Part shown: in pieces, positions 1 through 7,122 of the stretch
How positions within the stretch are numbered: the first letter of the stretch is position 1
Layout: each line of letters starts with the position of its first letter
DNA from: JAICQQ01 sp965651135
GTDB taxonomy: Bacteria; Myxococcota_A; Polyangia; Polyangiales; Polyangiaceae
Direction: 5' to 3'
NCBI GenBank assembly: GCA_965651135.1
Contig: CBFGRJ010000337.1
Location: 1 to 8,151 of the forward strand
DNA length: 8,151 bases
The notes under the pieces: generated by a model
Told to the model about the DNA's origin: nothing
The model's input: the letters and a program-made list of their open reading frames with translations, nothing else
Database searches by the model: none
Translations under genes and position numbers: made by a program

Positions 1-349
1 CACAAGGAACCTATGAGGTCCCCTTGCTGTGCGCCGCCCTGTCGATCGAGTGCAGCAGATTCCATGGTAGGGGTTCCGCAGGCGGTTCTATGAGACCGCC
101 CAACGCTATTGGCAACCGCCGTTCAGCCTTCTCCCATGCCCGCCCGTCCCGCGACGCAAGCCCAAATCAGCGACGCGTGTCATCCCTGCCGCATCCCTGC
201 CGCATCACTCCTTACCTAGCGTAACGTTAGTAAGGCGCGCCGAGCCGGCCTGCCAATTGACAGCAAGGAGCAGCGCCCAGACTACAGCGTGTTGACAGTT
301 TCGTACAACACCGCCCTTCTCGGGCGTTGGACCGAGGTCCTTTCTGCTC
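1..349. other. Intergenic region with short repeats, no convincing gene
   Basis: This is the left edge of the window, downstream of the chemotaxis receptor gene, which ends at 350 on the minus strand. Short open frames exist on both strands (for example 24-224 plus), but they have arginine- and serine-rich, low-information translations and no recognisable domain, so I do not call them. The stretch holds two small inverted repeats with the same CTATGAG centre (3-26 and 81-100), an 11-bp tandem duplication (181-202), an imperfect inverted repeat (211-234), two copies of TTGACAG (257-263 and 292-298) and an inverted repeat GTGTTG/CAACAC (289-311). A neighbouring gene may lie to the left, out of view. 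Confidence 0.6.
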
Positions 350-1960
350 CTATTCCAGCGTTGCTTTGCGCAGGCGCTCGGTGCTGGTGATGAGCTCACG
401 CAGCGAGGAATCTTGGCGGCGGGCAGAGTCTTCGATTTGCGTGGCGGCCGATAGCGCGTGTTCGGAGCCGCGAGTCTGCGAGCGTTGGGCGGCAGTCAGC
501 TGATTGACGAGGCTGCTGATACTTTCGATGGCCTGGGTGATTTGTCGGCTGCCGCGTGACTGCTCCTGACTGGAGCGCTCGACCAAGTGCGAAATGGTCC
601 GCATCTTTTCGCCGCTCTTCATGATGAGCTCAGAGCCACGGGCTTGCTGCGCCGTCGCTGCGGCGATTTGCTGAACCGTCTCGGCGATGCGCCCGATGGC
701 GTCCGTCACTTGCTTGGAACCCTTGGCCTGCTCGACCGTGGCGCGGGCGATGGCTCGTACCATGTTAGTGCTCTTCTGCGAGCTTTCCAGAATCTTTTTG
801 AGCGCGCGCTCGGCTTCGTTGGACACTTCGACACCACGGTCGACGTTTTGCGCGCCGCGCTCGACGGCGGTGATCGCGTTCTTGCTTTCGGCCTGAATGG
901 TTTTGATCAGGTCGGCGATTTCTTTGGTGCTGGCACCAGCGCGCTCGGCAAGGTCTTTGATTTCGTCCGCGACGACCGCAAATCCCTTGCCATGCTCACC
1001 GGCTTGGGCGGCAATGATGGCCGCGTTCAGCGCGAGCAGGTTGGTCTGCTCGGCGACTTCGTCGATGACGTTGAGGATTTGACCGATGGCGTCGATGCGC
1101 GATCCGAGGTTCGAGATGACGCTCACCGCCTCCTGGCTGCTCTCTTTGATGCGATAGATTTCGCCAATCGTCTTCAAGATGGCCTCGGCGCCTCGCTCCG
1201 CGTCGTTGGCCACCTCCTCGCTCAAGCGCGCCGTTTCGTTGGCATTGGACTGCACCTGATCGATCGAGACATCCATCTCGTTCATGCTCGAGCTGGTTTC
1301 CTCGGCGGTGAGCGATAGCGCGTCGACGTTTTTCGCGACCTCTTTGATCGAGAAAGCCATTTCTTCGATGGAGGCCACGGTTTCGCGCACGCTCGAACCC
1401 AACTCGACGATGTTTTCGGCCACCTCGTCGTTTGTCGCGGTCATTTCCAAGATCGATGAGCTCGATTCTTCGGCGCTGGCCGCCAGCACCTCGACGTGAT
1501 TGGCCATTTCGCGATGGGCCGCAGCCATTTCTTTCACGTAGCGCGAGGTTTCTTCGGCGGCGCTGAGCTGTGTGGCCACGCCATCGGTCAGGGTGCGGAG
1601 CGCGGCGCTCACGCTGTCGGAGGCTACGCGAGCCGCTCGCAGTTGTTCTTCGTCGCGCTCTTTGCTTTCCGCAAGGCGCTCGGCAAGCTCGCTGAGCTGG
1701 TCGTAGACAGCCGCTTCCTTTTCGCTCAACTCGCGAGGGCGCTCGAACGACTTGCCGTCGGCCACGCGCCGTACGGCAACTCTCAGTGCGTCGAGCGAGC
1801 CGCTGTCTCCGCCGGAGCCGCCCATGAGCACCGCACCCGCACCCAGCACGGCGAGCACCACGACGGGTACCCAGACGCTCGGATTAGAAATACCAAAGAC
1901 TACCGCGACCAAACCAAGGGCGGCGGCTAACATGAGCTGGCGCTGTGAAGGGACTTTCAT
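350..1960 (-). CDS. Methyl-accepting chemotaxis protein without periplasmic domain
   Basis: A 536-residue receptor of the MCP family, which in other bacteria controls CheA kinase activity through CheW in membrane arrays. Two hydrophobic segments lie close together (about residues 8-24 and 29-46) and are joined by only a few residues, so there is no room for a periplasmic ligand domain. A poorly conserved HAMP-like or linker region follows (about 50-110), then a long coiled coil to the C-terminus. The hairpin tip is at about 301-345 (QTNLLALNAA, GEHGKGFAVVADEIKDLAER). Methylation-type patches include ASAEESSSS (161-169) and TAEETSSS (218-225). At the tip the usual NAAIEAARAGE reads NAAIIAAQAGE, with I316 and Q319 replacing Glu and Arg. 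The C-terminus (RKATLE) lacks an NWETF-like CheR/CheB tether. No cheA, cheW, cheR or cheB gene is nearby, so this is an orphan receptor. The ATG at 1960 has no clear Shine-Dalgarno sequence. It sits 141 bases after the small lipoprotein gene and may be transcribed separately. Confidence 0.95.
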   Translation of the reverse strand: MKVPSQRQLMLAAALGLVAVVFGISNPSVWVPVVVLAVLGAGAVLMGGSGGDSGSLDALRVAVRRVADGKSFERPRELSEKEAAVYDQLSELAERLAESKERDEEQLRAARVASDSVSAALRTLTDGVATQLSAAEETSRYVKEMAAAHREMANHVEVLAASAEESSSSILEMTATNDEVAENIVELGSSVRETVASIEEMAFSIKEVAKNVDALSLTAEETSSSMNEMDVSIDQVQSNANETARLSEEVANDAERGAEAILKTIGEIYRIKESSQEAVSVISNLGSRIDAIGQILNVIDEVAEQTNLLALNAAIIAAQAGEHGKGFAVVADEIKDLAERAGASTKEIADLIKTIQAESKNAITAVERGAQNVDRGVEVSNEAERALKKILESSQKSTNMVRAIARATVEQAKGSKQVTDAIGRIAETVQQIAAATAQQARGSELIMKSGEKMRTISHLVERSSQEQSRGSRQITQAIESISSLVNQLTAAQRSQTRGSEHALSAATQIEDSARRQDSSLRELITSTERLRKATLE

Positions 1961-2006
1961 CGCAAATCGAGCGCGCCCCGCGTAGGCGCCCTACTATTAA
2001 CGAACG

Positions 2007-2034
2007 ACTATAGAGTCTCTTCAGAGTCTTGTCG
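2007..2034 (-). promoter_or_regulatory. Possible sigma-70-type promoter of the MCP gene
   Basis: Read on the minus strand, CGACAA (2034-2029) and TATAGT (2012-2007) are separated by 16 bases, with the -10 element 46 bases upstream of the MCP start codon. The -10 matches TATAAT at five of six positions; the -35 is weaker. The spacer contains a direct repeat of AGACTCT. This is the best candidate in the 141-base gap between the lipoprotein stop and the MCP start. It is judged by eye only. Confidence 0.35.
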
Positions 2035-2101
2035 CGAATCCTGTGCCACCTTATCGGCCGAGGGGGCCGCCGCGCATGGGGCAGCCTTCACGAGCTGCTG
2101 T

Positions 2102-2686
2102 CTACTCGTCGCTCGGGCCGGCCGGCTGAGCATCGGCGTCGTGCCGCTGCGCCAGGCGCTGATGGCGCCCATCGCGGTCAGGAAGCGCGTCCTTCACCTG
2201 CACGCGCTCACGCACCGACACCCGCCCCGTTCCCTCCGCACGCCCAGGCTGCCCCCCAGCCGCGAGCGAACGCTTTGGTCTGCTGGTGTGGGATGAGGTG
2301 ACGAACGGGGGCACTCGCTCGTCGCTGCCGCTGCTCGCCAGGTTCCGCTCCGCCCCGAGCGACCGGTCGACGCGGGGTGGCGCATCACCCGAAGGACGCG
2401 GCGCATCACCCGAAGGGCGCGGTAGATCACCCGAAGGGCGCGGTAGATCACCCGAAGGGCGGGGCGCCTGGCGGCTGGTACCGCCATGGACAGCAACCTC
2501 CGCTGGCTGGGCCCGCCTAGGGCGAGGCACCGAGCGCACCACCTGGGGACTCGCTGGAGCATAGCCACCGCGAAGGGCCGTGCTACTCGGGCCCGTCGTG
2601 ACGTGCAGTGTGCAGGCACCGCTCAGCAGGCTGCACGTGAGCACACAGAGCTTTGCAACAGAAGAAGCCGTCATCGTTCGTGTCAT
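2102..2686 (-). CDS. Small repeat-containing lipoprotein, function unknown
   Basis: A 194-residue predicted lipoprotein that I do not recognise. The N-terminus has a signal peptide ending in a lipobox, LSGAC, with Cys25 as the lipidated residue. The mature part has no clear fold. It is rich in Pro, Arg, Ser and Gly, contains four exact or near-exact copies of a 7-residue unit PRPSGD(L/A) at about residues 75-103, and ends in a highly charged tail of about 60 residues. Because the repeat period (21 bp) is a multiple of three, other frames are also open here. I chose this frame for its lipoprotein signal, its G/C-rich third codon positions and its orientation. It begins 33 bases after the kinase stop codon on the same strand, so it is probably co-transcribed with it. 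The ATG at 2686 is preceded by a weak GGGTGG; an ATG 12 bases later is an alternative. It may be a disordered envelope or periplasm-spanning protein. Confidence 0.65.
   Translation of the reverse strand: MTRTMTASSVAKLCVLTCSLLSGACTLHVTTGPSSTALRGGYAPASPQVVRSVPRPRRAQPAEVAVHGGTSRQAPRPSGDLPRPSGDLPRPSGDAPRPSGDAPPRVDRSLGAERNLASSGSDERVPPFVTSSHTSRPKRSLAAGGQPGRAEGTGRVSVRERVQVKDALPDRDGRHQRLAQRHDADAQPAGPSDE
2384..2467. repeat. 21-bp tandem repeat, four copies, in-frame
   Basis: Four adjacent 21-bp units start at 2384, 2405, 2426 and 2447, each with the core ATCACCCGAAGG on the plus strand. Units 2 and 3 are identical; units 1 and 4 differ by a few bases, including the last bases of the unit (GGCGC or GGTAG). 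The array lies inside the small lipoprotein gene, where each unit encodes seven residues (PRPSGDL or PRPSGDA), so gain or loss of units keeps the reading frame. Confidence 0.95.
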
Positions 2687-2719
2687 ACGCCACCCGCAAG
2701 CCGATCTTCCCTCGCGGCC

Positions 2720-4390
2720 TCACGGCTCGGCCGCGCCCGATGCGCTGGGCGGCGGCTCGGGCAACAGGGTCGGCCCCAGCATGGGCAGCGTGACTTCGAA
2801 GACGGCCCCCCCTCGGGCGGCATCCCGGTACACGATGTCGCCACCATGCTCGACCACGATGCGCTGGACGATCGCAAGCCCCAGCCCGGTGCCTTCGGGC
2901 TTGGTCGTTTGGTAAGGCTCGAACAGTTTGGCCCGCATGTGCTGAGCCACGCCTGGACCGTTGTCGGTAACGGTCAAGCACACGCTCCCGGCTCGACCCG
3001 TTCGCAGAGAAACGCTCACCCGCGGCTGCTCGCTCTGCCTGCAGGCGTCCAAGGCGTTTTGCAGTAGATTCGTGACCACCTGCTTCACCTGGTCGGAATC
3101 GGCATTGATGAGCGGCAGACTATCGGCGTCAAAGCTGATCTCCACGCCCTCGGTGCGATGCAAATTGACCACGCTCCGCACCACTTCGACGATGTCGAAC
3201 GGCTCGGGGTTGGGGGGCGGCAAACGCGCGAAGCGGGTAAACTCGGACACGATATTGCTAATGCGGGCCACCTCGGCCAGAACCGTGCGTGAGGCTTCTT
3301 CGAAATAGTCGTCGAATGCGGGGTCATTGCGAGCGCGGAGCCTACGCAGCGTTTCGATGGCGGTCCTGATCGGCGCTAGTGGGTTTTTGATCTCGTGAGC
3401 CACACGCCTGGCGATCTCTCGCCGCGCTGCGATACGCTCGGTCGCGGCTAGCCGCTTGCGCAGTTGGCTCAAGTCGGCGATGGCTTGGTTGAAGGCATTG
3501 GCAAAGCCGACCAGCTCTTTGCCGCCCTTGGCCCGCACCGGTTTGGGCTCACCGCGCACGACCTCTCCCGCCTGCTCCGAAAGCAACACGATGGGCCTGG
3601 CGATACCCTTGGCGAGCAAGAGCCCGATCAACAGCGCCGTGACTACCGTGAGCAGACCCAAGATGAGGATCGTCCGTTCGAGACGGGCGAGCGCCTGAAC
3701 CAGAGGCGTTCGCGAGCGCGATGCAGTGAGTGTCAGCCCACCGAAATCGTCGAGCCGTGTGCTTTCGACGACCAGGTCCGGCACCGCGGGCACGGCTCCC
3801 AGCGTCAAGTCGACGCCCTGCCGCGCACCCACCTTCTGAACCAGCGGCAAGAGATGGCGTGCCGCCAAAAGCCCCACCCACAGCTCGGGCCGAGTAGGAT
3901 CACGGCGGAAGCAAGCGGCCTCGACCGCCAACACGCCCGATTGGCGGACGCTAGCGCGCTCTACCAACGTCGGCAAGCGCTGGGCAAGCTCGCGATCTCG
4001 CTTGCCCGTGAGCCCTTTGTCGTGACCTGCACCCAATACTTGGCCGCCGCCCGTGACGAGCACGAGCTCGTCGAGCTGGATGGCCTTCATCAGCTCGGGC
4101 ACCTGCAAGCTGAAGCCGAGCACGCGCTGAGCCAAGTCGCCGCTCTTCATGCCCACCAGCGCGCTGTCGAGCATGGGGTTGTGCTCGCAGTGGGGAGCCA
4201 GCTGGCGCGGCAATCCGTCGCGCTCGGCCCTCAGTTCTTTCTGCACCTCGGCAAAGGCCTCGAGAAACTGCGAGCGGAATCTGTCTTCTTCGGTTTGGCG
4301 CCACGCTTCGCGGACCGAAAAGCCGAATGCAAAAGTAGTCGCGAGCGTTAATAGCGCGATGGCGACCAGCACACGCTGCGCCAGGGTCAC
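2720..4390 (-). CDS. NtrY-like membrane sensor histidine kinase
   Basis: A sensor kinase of 556 residues counted from a GTG at 4390. Transmembrane helix 1 is at about 6-26, followed by an extracytoplasmic sensor of about 210 residues that I cannot assign to a named fold. The sensor holds two cysteines (C67 and C160) that could form a disulfide. Helix 2 is at about 240-260 and HAMP at about 261-315. The HisKA domain has phospho-acceptor His332 in HEIKNPL. The HATPase domain has N-box NLLQNALDA (441-449), DNGPGV (476-481), FEPYQTTK (490-497) and GTGLGL (500-505). All catalytic boxes are intact, so it should autophosphorylate. The H-box and F-box resemble NtrY-type kinases. The frame also opens with ATG 4453 and TTG 4510. 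I prefer GTG 4390 because VTLAQRVL leads straight into helix 1 and because the others crowd or overlap the divergent gene starting at 4477; no start has a good ribosome site. No response regulator is adjacent. Confidence 0.93.
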   Translation of the reverse strand: MTLAQRVLVAIALLTLATTFAFGFSVREAWRQTEEDRFRSQFLEAFAEVQKELRAERDGLPRQLAPHCEHNPMLDSALVGMKSGDLAQRVLGFSLQVPELMKAIQLDELVLVTGGGQVLGAGHDKGLTGKRDRELAQRLPTLVERASVRQSGVLAVEAACFRRDPTRPELWVGLLAARHLLPLVQKVGARQGVDLTLGAVPAVPDLVVESTRLDDFGGLTLTASRSRTPLVQALARLERTILILGLLTVVTALLIGLLLAKGIARPIVLLSEQAGEVVRGEPKPVRAKGGKELVGFANAFNQAIADLSQLRKRLAATERIAARREIARRVAHEIKNPLAPIRTAIETLRRLRARNDPAFDDYFEEASRTVLAEVARISNIVSEFTRFARLPPPNPEPFDIVEVVRSVVNLHRTEGVEISFDADSLPLINADSDQVKQVVTNLLQNALDACRQSEQPRVSVSLRTGRAGSVCLTVTDNGPGVAQHMRAKLFEPYQTTKPEGTGLGLAIVQRIVVEHGGDIVYRDAARGGAVFEVTLPMLGPTLLPEPPPSASGAAEP

Positions 4391-4400
4391 GCCGGCATGG

Positions 4401-4410
4401 TAATCGATTA
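4401..4410. promoter_or_regulatory. Perfect palindrome between divergent genes, possible operator
   Basis: TAATCGATTA is a perfect 10-bp palindrome in the short gap between the kinase start (4390, minus) and the lipoprotein start (4477, plus). A second inverted repeat, GGTAA (4399-4403) with TTACC (4414-4418), overlaps it. An A/T-rich palindrome in a GC-rich divergent spacer suits a dimeric regulator, but no site for a known regulator was recognised. If the kinase really starts at 4453, the palindrome falls inside its coding region. Confidence 0.35.
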
Positions 4411-4476
4411 GCCTTACCGCGCAATTCGAAAACCCAAGCTTGCAACGAATCATCCTCGCTTCTAGGTTTCCCACCC

Positions 4477-7077
4477 GTGCGAACGCTTCAGACGCGACTG
4501 GCAAGAACAATGGGCGTCATGCTCCTGGTCGCCGCCTGCGGCGGAGGGGGCGCGGCTCACTATCCTCAGGACTCCGGCACCCGGCGCGCGCTGGGCAAGC
4601 TCGATGACCCCACGAGCGAGGCTGCCAAGCAGGCCCCGGCATTGAAGGCTCAGCAGGTCACCATCGTCCCCGGCGGCACCTTCGGTCCTTACGTCAGCCG
4701 CTCCGGTGATTCGAGCATCCTCGTATGGGCTACCCATGACGACAAGGGCAAAGGCCAGTGGCATAGCCTGGCGCTTCGGGCTCCAGTGGGCCCGAATCAA
4801 AAACCCGTCGCCCTCGCGGAGGCTCCCGCCGAGCTGAGCCTGGTTGCGGTGCGCCACGCGTCGAACGCCAATGACCACGGCTACGTGGTCGTCGCTGGCG
4901 AACCCAACGGCGACATCGCGACCGTGCACGCCATGCTGCTCGGCAGCGAGGGGCAGCTTGCGGGTGGCCCGTTCCGCATTGCCGAGACCGAAGGGCGGCT
5001 GCTCTGGCTCGATGCCGTGCCCACCGAAAACGGACCGCTCGTGCTGTGGGCCGTGAGCAGTCGCGGCCTGGCCGAGCTCTACGCCGCGAAGTTGGACGAA
5101 GCGCGCGCCGTTCACAAAGTAGCCTCCGATGCGCTCGCCTGGCAGGCGGCGCCGTTCGAAGCCGGTGCGGCGGTGGCCACCGTCAGTCAAAACGGCGTGC
5201 AGCGCGACGTCGGTGTGCGTTTCTTGGATGGGCTCGGCAAAACTCAAGGCACTCCTCTCGTCATCAGGGCCCGCTCTTTGGCCCAGCTCGATCTCGACAT
5301 GGCCAACATAGGCGGGCACTTGGTGCTCGCGTGGTCCGAGCAAAGCCACCTGGAACCCACGCTGTTCGGTGCTGCCGTAGACAAGACGGGGCGCATCAGC
5401 CAACCAGCAAAACGCTTGACGGCGCCCATGGGTGAACAAGCCCTGGTGCGCGTCGTGCCACCCGCAGCGGGGCAAAGTCAGGGCTATGTGTTGTGGGAAA
5501 ATATCAACCAGAGCCGCGGCGTCCGGCGCCTGCTGCAGGTGGCTCCACTGCTATCGAACGCCACCCTTGGCAACTCGCGCGCCACCCTCGAGATGCATGG
5601 CGACGCCTCCACGCTGCCCGAGTTCGTGGCCAGCAGCACGGGCCTGGCCGCACTGAGTCAGGCGCCCATTTGCCTGAAGCCCCCCAAGCCCTGTGAAGAT
5701 GCGCCGCTCTTACCTACGTACGTCGAGTTCGATCAGCGGCTCAACGTGGTCGCCTCCGAACCCTTTCGTCTCACGGAAACCGACGGCGACGGCATCGATC
5801 TGGCGTGGGGCCTGACCTGCGGCAAAGCGGGGTGCAACGCGCTAGCCGCACCGCGCAGCGGTCCCGCACCCATTTATTGGGTCGAGCTGGCTCGAGTGAG
5901 CGATGTGTTCGCGCCCGCGGCAAAACAGACCGACGACAGCGTGCGCCCCAGGTTGGCTGCCAACGAAGCGCTACAAGAAGTCGACGCGCTCGCCGACTTG
6001 GAAGCACTGCCCAACAAAAGTGCCGAGCTCGTCAGCTGGGTCACCTACTTCGATCCGACGCTACCGTACGAAATCCCCAAAACACCCGCGCCCGATGGTC
6101 GCTATGCCCCGGTGCGCGCCCTGCTGCAAACGCTCGATACAAGCGAGCTCAAGAACGAACCGACCAACATCTCGCTGCGTGCGCGCTCGCTCGGCGGTGT
6201 CGCACTCGCCCCCGCCAAAGCCAACGACTTTCTCCTGGGCTGGACGGCCATCGACAAAAAGGAGCCCCAGGTCTTCGTGACGCTAGTCAGCGCCGAGGGC
6301 AAGCGCAAAGCGCTCAAGATGCTGACGAACACACCGGGCGAAGTCAGCGAGGTCGCACTGGCAAGGCTCGACAATGGCTGGGTCACCGCCTGGGTCGACG
6401 AGCGCCATCAAGATCCGGAGGTGTACGCCATCAAAATCAGCGACACCTTGGTCCCGCTCTCCCCAGAGCGGCGCATCACCGAAATGGCCGGCACTGCTGC
6501 AGATCTCTCCGTCATCGAGCTGGGTAAACAAGTCCTCGTGGTGTGGGGCGACTCCCGTGCATCCAAGCAGCAGGGCTTCGCGGACGTGTACACCAGGCTG
6601 CTCGACCCGAACGACCTCACACCACGCGGACAAGACATGCCCCTCGAGCAGAGCCCGGGCCATTCGCATTCCATCCACGTCAGCCGCATCCAAGACGGAG
6701 CCGTGGTCGCCTGGCTCGAGAACGGCACCTCCACGAGCCCTCCCGAGGTGCGCTTCGTCAAGCTGAGCTCCGAGGGCAGCAAGGTAGGCGACTTGCAGCG
6801 CCTCGAAGTCCCCGCCAAAACCCTGAGCGGGCTCGCGCTCGACTGCCAAGCCGAAGCCTGTCACCTGGTGCTCGGCGGCGCAGCCGAAGGCAAAGCCACC
6901 CTCTGGGCTGCCACCATCCTAGGCGCGCAGAGCCCGCACCTGACTCGGCTCACCACACTGTCGGGCTCACCTGCACAGCAAACCATGCCCACCTTGAGCG
7001 GCGAAATCGTGCTGTTGGCCGAGCAATCTCCCGAAGGGCAAACCCGATTGCGCCGCCTACACGTCCAGTGGGAATGA
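4477..7077 (+). CDS. Large propeller-like lipoprotein, function unknown
   Basis: An 866-residue predicted lipoprotein starting at a GTG. The N-terminus is a lipoprotein signal peptide: charged n-region, short hydrophobic core MGVMLLVAA, then Cys21 followed by four glycines. The mature protein is made of repeated strand-rich segments with a central pattern like V-x-x-W-x-D/E, followed by a short loop and a second strand. Examples are VLAWSEQ (about 283-289), VTAWVDER (636-643), VLVVWGDSR (686-694) and VVAWLENG (743-750). This suggests a beta-propeller or similar repeated-sheet fold exposed at the cell envelope. Apart from Cys21 there are three close cysteine pairs, C399/C406, C448/C453 and C790/C795, plausible disulfides in an exported protein. 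I see no enzyme motif and no membrane anchor other than the lipid. It diverges from the kinase gene, so a sensing or accessory role for that kinase is possible but unproven. A weak AGGT lies about 10 bases before the start. Confidence 0.85.
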   Translation: MRTLQTRLARTMGVMLLVAACGGGGAAHYPQDSGTRRALGKLDDPTSEAAKQAPALKAQQVTIVPGGTFGPYVSRSGDSSILVWATHDDKGKGQWHSLALRAPVGPNQKPVALAEAPAELSLVAVRHASNANDHGYVVVAGEPNGDIATVHAMLLGSEGQLAGGPFRIAETEGRLLWLDAVPTENGPLVLWAVSSRGLAELYAAKLDEARAVHKVASDALAWQAAPFEAGAAVATVSQNGVQRDVGVRFLDGLGKTQGTPLVIRARSLAQLDLDMANIGGHLVLAWSEQSHLEPTLFGAAVDKTGRISQPAKRLTAPMGEQALVRVVPPAAGQSQGYVLWENINQSRGVRRLLQVAPLLSNATLGNSRATLEMHGDASTLPEFVASSTGLAALSQAPICLKPPKPCEDAPLLPTYVEFDQRLNVVASEPFRLTETDGDGIDLAWGLTCGKAGCNALAAPRSGPAPIYWVELARVSDVFAPAAKQTDDSVRPRLAANEALQEVDALADLEALPNKSAELVSWVTYFDPTLPYEIPKTPAPDGRYAPVRALLQTLDTSELKNEPTNISLRARSLGGVALAPAKANDFLLGWTAIDKKEPQVFVTLVSAEGKRKALKMLTNTPGEVSEVALARLDNGWVTAWVDERHQDPEVYAIKISDTLVPLSPERRITEMAGTAADLSVIELGKQVLVVWGDSRASKQQGFADVYTRLLDPNDLTPRGQDMPLEQSPGHSHSIHVSRIQDGAVVAWLENGTSTSPPEVRFVKLSSEGSKVGDLQRLEVPAKTLSGLALDCQAEACHLVLGGAAEGKATLWAATILGAQSPHLTRLTTLSGSPAQQTMPTLSGEIVLLAEQSPEGQTRLRRLHVQWE

Positions 7078-7122
7078 GATTCGCGCCTACCTTTCCCACC
7101 AACGGCCACCCACCATTCCCAC
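7068..7122. repeat. Inverted repeat spanning the lipoprotein stop codon
   Basis: GTGGGAATG (7068-7076) and CATTCCCAC (7114-7122) are perfect 9-bp inverted arms separated by 37 bases. The left arm includes the first two bases of the TGA stop. No T-run follows on the plus strand, so it does not look like a classical intrinsic terminator, although an mRNA stem here could protect the 3' end. The minus strand of this stretch is rich in GGTGGG. Confidence 0.4.

Noticed and set aside
312..326. CGCCC/GGGCG hairpin just downstream of the MCP stop as an intrinsic terminator
   Set aside because: Only a 5-bp stem, and no T-run follows on the minus strand.
587..1318. Long plus-strand open frame (243 residues) opposite the MCP gene
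   Set aside because: It is the antisense shadow of a well-supported MCP coding region in GC-rich DNA, and its translation has no recognisable domain.
2384..2467. Tandem repeat as a CRISPR array
   Set aside because: The units are directly adjacent with no unique spacers, and they encode a periodic peptide in frame.
2194..3067. Other open frames across the 21-bp repeat and the kinase 3' end, on both strands
   Set aside because: The repeat period is a multiple of three, so several frames stay open. Only the minus frame 2102-2686 has a lipoprotein signal and a fitting gene order.
3464..4351. Plus-strand open frame (295 residues) opposite the kinase gene
   Set aside because: The opposite strand encodes all kinase motifs; this frame is a GC-driven shadow with no domain.
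4391..4510. Longer kinase starting at TTG 4510 or ATG 4453
   Set aside because: The extra residues are not membrane or domain sequence. TTG 4510 overlaps the divergent lipoprotein gene, and ATG 4453 leaves only 23 bases for two divergent promoters. Not excluded, but less likely.
4462..5475. Minus-strand open frame (337 residues) opposite the large lipoprotein
   Set aside because: His/Arg/Gly-rich shadow translation without domains. The plus strand has a signal peptide, lipobox and repeated strands.
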